Assembly (NCBI GenBank): GCA_002551355.1
Contig: NTHE01000074.1
Span: 1-35,586 of the forward strand
DNA length: 35,586 nt
Source: Streptomyces sp. man185
GTDB taxonomy: Bacteria; Actinomycetota; Actinomycetes; Streptomycetales; Streptomycetaceae
Reading direction: 5' to 3'
Shown here: one piece after another, positions 32,443-35,586 of the stretch
How the letters are laid out: each line of letters begins with the position of its first letter
How positions within the stretch are numbered: position 1 is the stretch's first letter
Notes under the pieces: model-generated
Told to the model about the DNA's origin: nothing
The model's database searches: none
Seen by the model: the letters and a program-made list of their open reading frames with translations, nothing else
Made by a program: the position numbers and the translations under genes

Positions 32443-33294
32443 TCAGGCCGCGGGAACCGCTCCGGCTGAGGCTGCGGTGTCCTCCCCGGCCTCCGGCGCC
32501 TCAAGAGCCTCACGGATCGCGGCGGCCACCGTCGGGTGCACGGGCAGCGCGAGGTGTCCGATGCCGGTGACGCGTACGTTCACCGCGTCGAGATCGGGAT
32601 GGGCGACGCACGCCGTCTCGACAGGCGCCATCACCTGGTCCAACTCGCTCCAGAAGCTCACGAACCGGGTCCGGCAGCCGGGTGCGGGGGCGCGCAGCTC
32701 CTCGATCACCGAGGACCCGCCGCGCATCTGCCGCACGATGGGGTGAACGCCCGCCCCGGGGGCGACGGCGGTGCCCCCGTGCGGGGTTCCGAGCGTCACC
32801 AGGGTGCGCACCCGTCGGTCACCCCCGAGCCGCTGTACGTAGTACCGGGCGATCAGGCCGCCGAGGCTGTGCCCGACGATGTCGACCCTGCTGTGCCCGG
32901 TACGCGCGCAGATCTCCTCCACATGCCGTCCGAGCAGTTCGGCCGCGGTGCGGATGTCGCGGGTCAGCGGCGAGTAGTTCAGGGATTCCAGGTGGCGGCG
33001 GCCCTGCCGGGTCAGCGCGCGGCGCAGGACGACGAACACGGAGCGGTTGTCGATGAAGCCGTGCAGCAGGACGACGGGCGGCCCGGCGGCCTCGACCGGC
33101 AGATCGGTAGTGGTGGAGGGCGCGGCCCCGCGCCGCTCGGGGGTGAGGCCGAAGGGGTAGACGATCACGTGCCCGGCGAGGACGAACAGCTCCAGCGCGG
33201 TGGCGCCGAGCAGCGCGGACGACAGCCGGGGGACCGGCAGGCGGGGGAGGCGGGCGAGGTGTGTCAGCGGGGAGAGGAGAGGGAGGAGCTTCAC
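32443..33294 (-). CDS. Alpha/beta hydrolase (lipase/esterase-like)
   Basis: Protein of 283 residues. GTG 33294 has GGAGG 6 bases upstream and starts MKLLPLLSPL; the frame is open further upstream to ATG 33534, but without a good ribosome binding site. A hydrophobic segment (about 26-50) may be a membrane anchor. The oxyanion loop is VVLLHGFIDN, the nucleophile Ser143 in VGHSLGG, a likely acid Asp219 (SELDQVMAP) and the base His247 (GIGHLALP). This is the lipase-class serine hydrolase triad. The substrate is unknown; an ester or lipid at the membrane is likely. Confidence 0.85.
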   Translation of the reverse strand: MKLLPLLSPLTHLARLPRLPVPRLSSALLGATALELFVLAGHVIVYPFGLTPERRGAAPSTTTDLPVEAAGPPVVLLHGFIDNRSVFVVLRRALTRQGRRHLESLNYSPLTRDIRTAAELLGRHVEEICARTGHSRVDIVGHSLGGLIARYYVQRLGGDRRVRTLVTLGTPHGGTAVAPGAGVHPIVRQMRGGSSVIEELRAPAPGCRTRFVSFWSELDQVMAPVETACVAHPDLDAVNVRVTGIGHLALPVHPTVAAAIREALEAPEAGEDTAASAGAVPAA

Positions 33295-33410
33295 GGCCGG
33301 CCTCCTGCATGGCGTACGGGGGAGGCGGCTCCCGTCCCCGTAGGCCCGGGTGGGTTGGCGGGACGAGGAGCGCTGCCGGCCGGCCGGGCGGCCGGGGCCG
33401 GGGTCGTGGA

Positions 33411-33453
33411 GCCGTACCACCGTGCCGTGCGGCTGGCGGCGCGGTGGTACGGC
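33411..33453. repeat. 12-bp inverted repeat upstream of the hydrolase
   Basis: GCCGTACCACCG and CGGTGGTACGGC, 19 bases apart. It lies in the 359-bp divergent gap (33295-33653), which otherwise shows no gene I would accept. It may be an operator, or a hairpin in the hydrolase leader. Confidence 0.6.
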
Positions 33454-33591
33454 GACCTCGTAGCGGCTCCCCTTGCGCCGGGCCCCGCGCGGCCGGAACA
33501 CCGCGGGATACGGGGTACGACGCCTGGTGAACATGTCCCATGTGTGATTTCCCCCTCCCCGCCTGCCGCGAAACTGCGGCTTGCGGGATGC

Positions 33592-33600
33592 TGTGGATAA
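33592..33600 (-). other. Single DnaA-box-like site
   Basis: TTATCCACA on the minus strand is a perfect match to the classical DnaA box. It is alone, about 54 bases before icmB, and may be chance or a DnaA-linked control site. Confidence 0.35.
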
Positions 33601-33653
33601 CGTTCGTTCACATCCCCGGCCCTTCAGGCGCGGGAGACCAGGTGGAGGCAGTG

Positions 33654-34067
33654 ATGGGTGTGACCGGTCCGATCCGTGTGGTGGTGGCCAAGCCGGGACT
33701 CGACGGCCACGACCGCGGTGCCAAAGTCATCGCACGGGCGTTGCGGGACGCCGGTATGGAGGTGATCTACACGGGGCTCCACCAGACACCCGAGCAGATC
33801 GTCGACACGGCGATCCAGGAGGACGCCGACGCCATCGGCCTCTCGATCCTCTCCGGGGCGCACAACACGCTGTTCGCCAAGGTGATCGAGCTGCTGAAGG
33901 CCCGGGAGGCGGAGGACATCAAGGTGTTCGGCGGCGGGATCATCCCGGAGGACGACATCGCACCGCTGAAGGAGCTGGGCGTCGCGGAGCTCTTCACTCC
34001 CGGGGCGACGACGACTGAGATCGTCACCTGGGTCAACGCCAACGTCCGCCAGGCCGCCCAGGCCTGA
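33654..34067 (+). CDS. icmB: Isobutyryl-CoA mutase small (B12-binding) subunit
   Basis: Protein of 137 residues, ATG behind GGTGGAGG (33641-33648). It is a free-standing cobalamin-binding domain: DxHxxG as Asp17-Gly-His19...Gly22 in GLDGHDRG, SxL at 64-66 (SILSG), and the GGG at 93-95 (VFGGGIIP). The sequence and size fit IcmB, which with the large IcmA subunit interconverts isobutyryl- and n-butyryl-CoA. The large subunit is not in this window, as in other Streptomyces. The longer frame from 33540 has no ribosome binding site and a non-family N-terminus. Confidence 0.92.
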   Translation: MGVTGPIRVVVAKPGLDGHDRGAKVIARALRDAGMEVIYTGLHQTPEQIVDTAIQEDADAIGLSILSGAHNTLFAKVIELLKAREAEDIKVFGGGIIPEDDIAPLKELGVAELFTPGATTTEIVTWVNANVRQAAQA

Positions 34068-34186
34068 ACGCCGCATCCGGGGCGGGCCCCCGAGCACGGA
34101 GCCGGTGCGGGCGGTGAGCAGAATGCCGCCCTGGTGCGTGGTCGCCGCGGGCCGGGCGGCCTCGCCCCGGCGTGTGCCCGGCGGGC

Positions 34187-35586
34187 TCAGGCCATCAGCT
34201 CCGCCTCCATCGTGGCGCGCAGCCGCAGGGTGGAGACCAGGCGCTGGAAGGCCTCCGACCAGTAACCGCCCGCCCCCGGCGACGCCCCCTCCAACTCGTC
34301 CTGCGCGGCGGTCAGGACCTCCAGCCGGTCGGCCTCGGCCGGATCCAGGCAGCGCTCCGCGAGGCCCATCACGCCGCTGAAGCTCCACGGATAACTCCCG
34401 CCGTCCCGCGCGATGTCGAGGGCGTCGACCACCGCACGACCGAGCGGCCCGGCCCAGGGGACCGTGCACACGCCGAGCAGTTGGAACGCCTCCGACAGGC
34501 CGTGCGTCGCGATGAACCCGGCCACCCAGGAAGCACGTTCGCCTTCGTCCAGGATCGCGAGGAGCTTCGAGCGCTCGGCGATCGAGGCCGTCCCGGGGCC
34601 GCTCGCCGGAGGCGCCGAGGGATGCCCGAGCAGGGCCCGGGCCCACCGCGGATTCCGCTGCCGGACCGCGGCCCGGCACCAGGCGGTGTGCAGTTCGCCG
34701 GCCCAGTCGTCGGCGACGGGCAGGGCCACGACCTCCTCGGCCGGGCGTCCGCCGAACCGCTCCTCCCAGACGCCGAGCGGGGTGGCCTCCACCAACTGCC
34801 CGAGCCACCAGGACCGTTCGCCCCGGCCCGTCGGCGGTACCGCTGCGACGCCGTCGCGGAGCATCCCCGCGTCGCACTCGTGCGGCGCCTCCACGGCGAC
34901 GGAGACGGCGTCCCCCGTGCGGTCCGGGCTCACGCAGGACGTGGCGCGGGCCGCCATCCGTCCGGCGAGCGCCGACTCGGGCAGGGCGGAGAGCAGTTCG
35001 GCGGCGGTGGCGCGGACATTGCGGCTGCGGTCGGACAGAGCCTGCTCCAGGAACGGCTCGTCGGCGTCCCCGAGCCCGGACCGCAGGGAGTCCAGGAACA
35101 TCAGCCGGTCCTCGGCCCGTTCGGTCGACCAGGTGGTGGCGAGCAGGACGAGCCCGGCGGGCGGGTCCTGCGCCCGTACGGCGTCGAGCAGCGCGACCCG
35201 CTCCGCGAACAGCCCCTCCTCCCACAGCCGGGCCACCGCATCCGGGTCCGTGATGTCGGGCCGGAGCGTGCCGCTCGCCGAGCCCCGCAAGGCGAACTTC
35301 CAGTCGGGATTCAGCCCGGCCAGCCACAGACCGCGCGGTCCGGCGAACGCGAGCGCCTGCGGGCGCAGGTCCGTACGGGCGCGGGCGGCGTCCAGCAGAG
35401 GGGGCAACAGGGCCGCCGGGGCGCGGAAGCCTCTCCGGTTGGCGGTGGCGAGCCACTGCGGGATGAGCTCGGTGAGGTCGGGCGCGGTCCCGCGCCGCCC
35501 GCCGCCCGAGGGCGCGGAACGGTCGGCCAGCAGGTGGGCGAGCCGGCGCCGCGCGGCTTCGGGGAGCGCCGGGCGCGGGTCCGCGG
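34187..35586 (-). CDS. DUF5691-like protein, 5' end beyond the window
   Basis: The frame runs without a stop to the last bases, and the residues before the first candidate start (for example LTELIPQWLATANRRGFRAP) are clearly protein-like, so the gene continues past the edge. About 466 residues are visible. GLWLAGLNPDWKFAL and repeated helical pairs such as RNVRATAAELLSALPESALA suggest alpha-solenoid (HEAT-like) architecture. It resembles DUF5691 proteins, which in actinobacteria are often found beside SWIM-domain and MoxR/VWA genes. Function is unknown. Confidence 0.8.
   Translation of the reverse strand, partial: ADPRPALPEAARRRLAHLLADRSAPSGGGRRGTAPDLTELIPQWLATANRRGFRAPAALLPPLLDAARARTDLRPQALAFAGPRGLWLAGLNPDWKFALRGSASGTLRPDITDPDAVARLWEEGLFAERVALLDAVRAQDPPAGLVLLATTWSTERAEDRLMFLDSLRSGLGDADEPFLEQALSDRSRNVRATAAELLSALPESALAGRMAARATSCVSPDRTGDAVSVAVEAPHECDAGMLRDGVAAVPPTGRGERSWWLGQLVEATPLGVWEERFGGRPAEEVVALPVADDWAGELHTAWCRAAVRQRNPRWARALLGHPSAPPASGPGTASIAERSKLLAILDEGERASWVAGFIATHGLSEAFQLLGVCTVPWAGPLGRAVVDALDIARDGGSYPWSFSGVMGLAERCLDPAEADRLEVLTAAQDELEGASPGAGGYWSEAFQRLVSTLRLRATMEAELMA

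Noticed and set aside
33295..33534. 80-codon N-terminal extension of the alpha/beta hydrolase
   Set aside because: GGAGG supports the GTG at 33294; the extension is Arg/Pro-rich and contains the inverted repeat.
33540..33653. N-terminal extension of IcmB from an upstream ATG
   Set aside because: No ribosome binding site; the family begins close to MGVTGPIRV, which has a strong GGTGGAGG site.
1..35586. Mobile elements, prophage, CRISPR or a biosynthetic cluster
   Set aside because: No transposase, integrase, regularly spaced repeats, or modular synthase genes were seen; gene content is chromosomal core.

Overview
This window is high-GC actinobacterial chromosome, almost certainly from a Streptomyces. 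The signs are strong third-position GC bias, frequent GTG starts, an LAxTG sortase signal, NlpC/P60 and M23 cell-wall hydrolases, a separate IcmB subunit, and a gene order that from memory resembles the S. coelicolor SCO4775-SCO4800 neighbourhood. It looks like core chromosome. I see no insertion sequence, prophage, CRISPR array, rRNA or tRNA. The first 19 bases are a Nextera transposon mosaic end, so the left edge is a sequencing artefact and the first gene is cut.

Left part (20-8209): a tandem array of four membrane receptors of the Ser/Thr protein kinase type, all on the + strand. The first keeps only its linker, membrane segment and extracellular domain. The second is a pseudokinase whose fold is split by a disordered insertion of about 450 residues. 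The last two are complete kinases. All four end in a related extracellular domain behind one membrane helix. Next (8383-13820) come an aldehyde dehydrogenase of the succinic-semialdehyde type, a GMC flavoprotein with a ferredoxin-like cysteine row, and a secreted LAxTG surface protein.

Middle (13821-20866): a minus-strand chorismate mutase sits behind what looks like a Phe/Tyr attenuator (leaderless leader peptide plus a GC-rich hairpin), divergent from guaA. Then follow an Uma2-type nuclease gene broken by one stop codon, a methyltransferase, a class II aldolase/adducin protein, a six-helix membrane protein and a DoxX protein.

Envelope-stress block (20773-27503): a PspC/toastrack-like protein and a small membrane protein are divergent from a PspC-fused histidine kinase and its LuxR-type response regulator. 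A perfect 17-bp inverted repeat lies in the divergent gap. Two paralogous NlpC/P60 hydrolases flank a small membrane protein. Only the second has a ydaO/c-di-AMP riboswitch.

Right part (27936-35586): pcrA behind a promoter that fits the DNA-damage (RecA-NDp/PafBC) pattern, a tyrosine-repeat M23 peptidase, an alpha/beta hydrolase, icmB, and a DUF5691-like gene that runs off the right edge. The recurring theme is the cell envelope: kinase receptors, a sortase substrate, PspC stress sensing and three peptidoglycan hydrolases.
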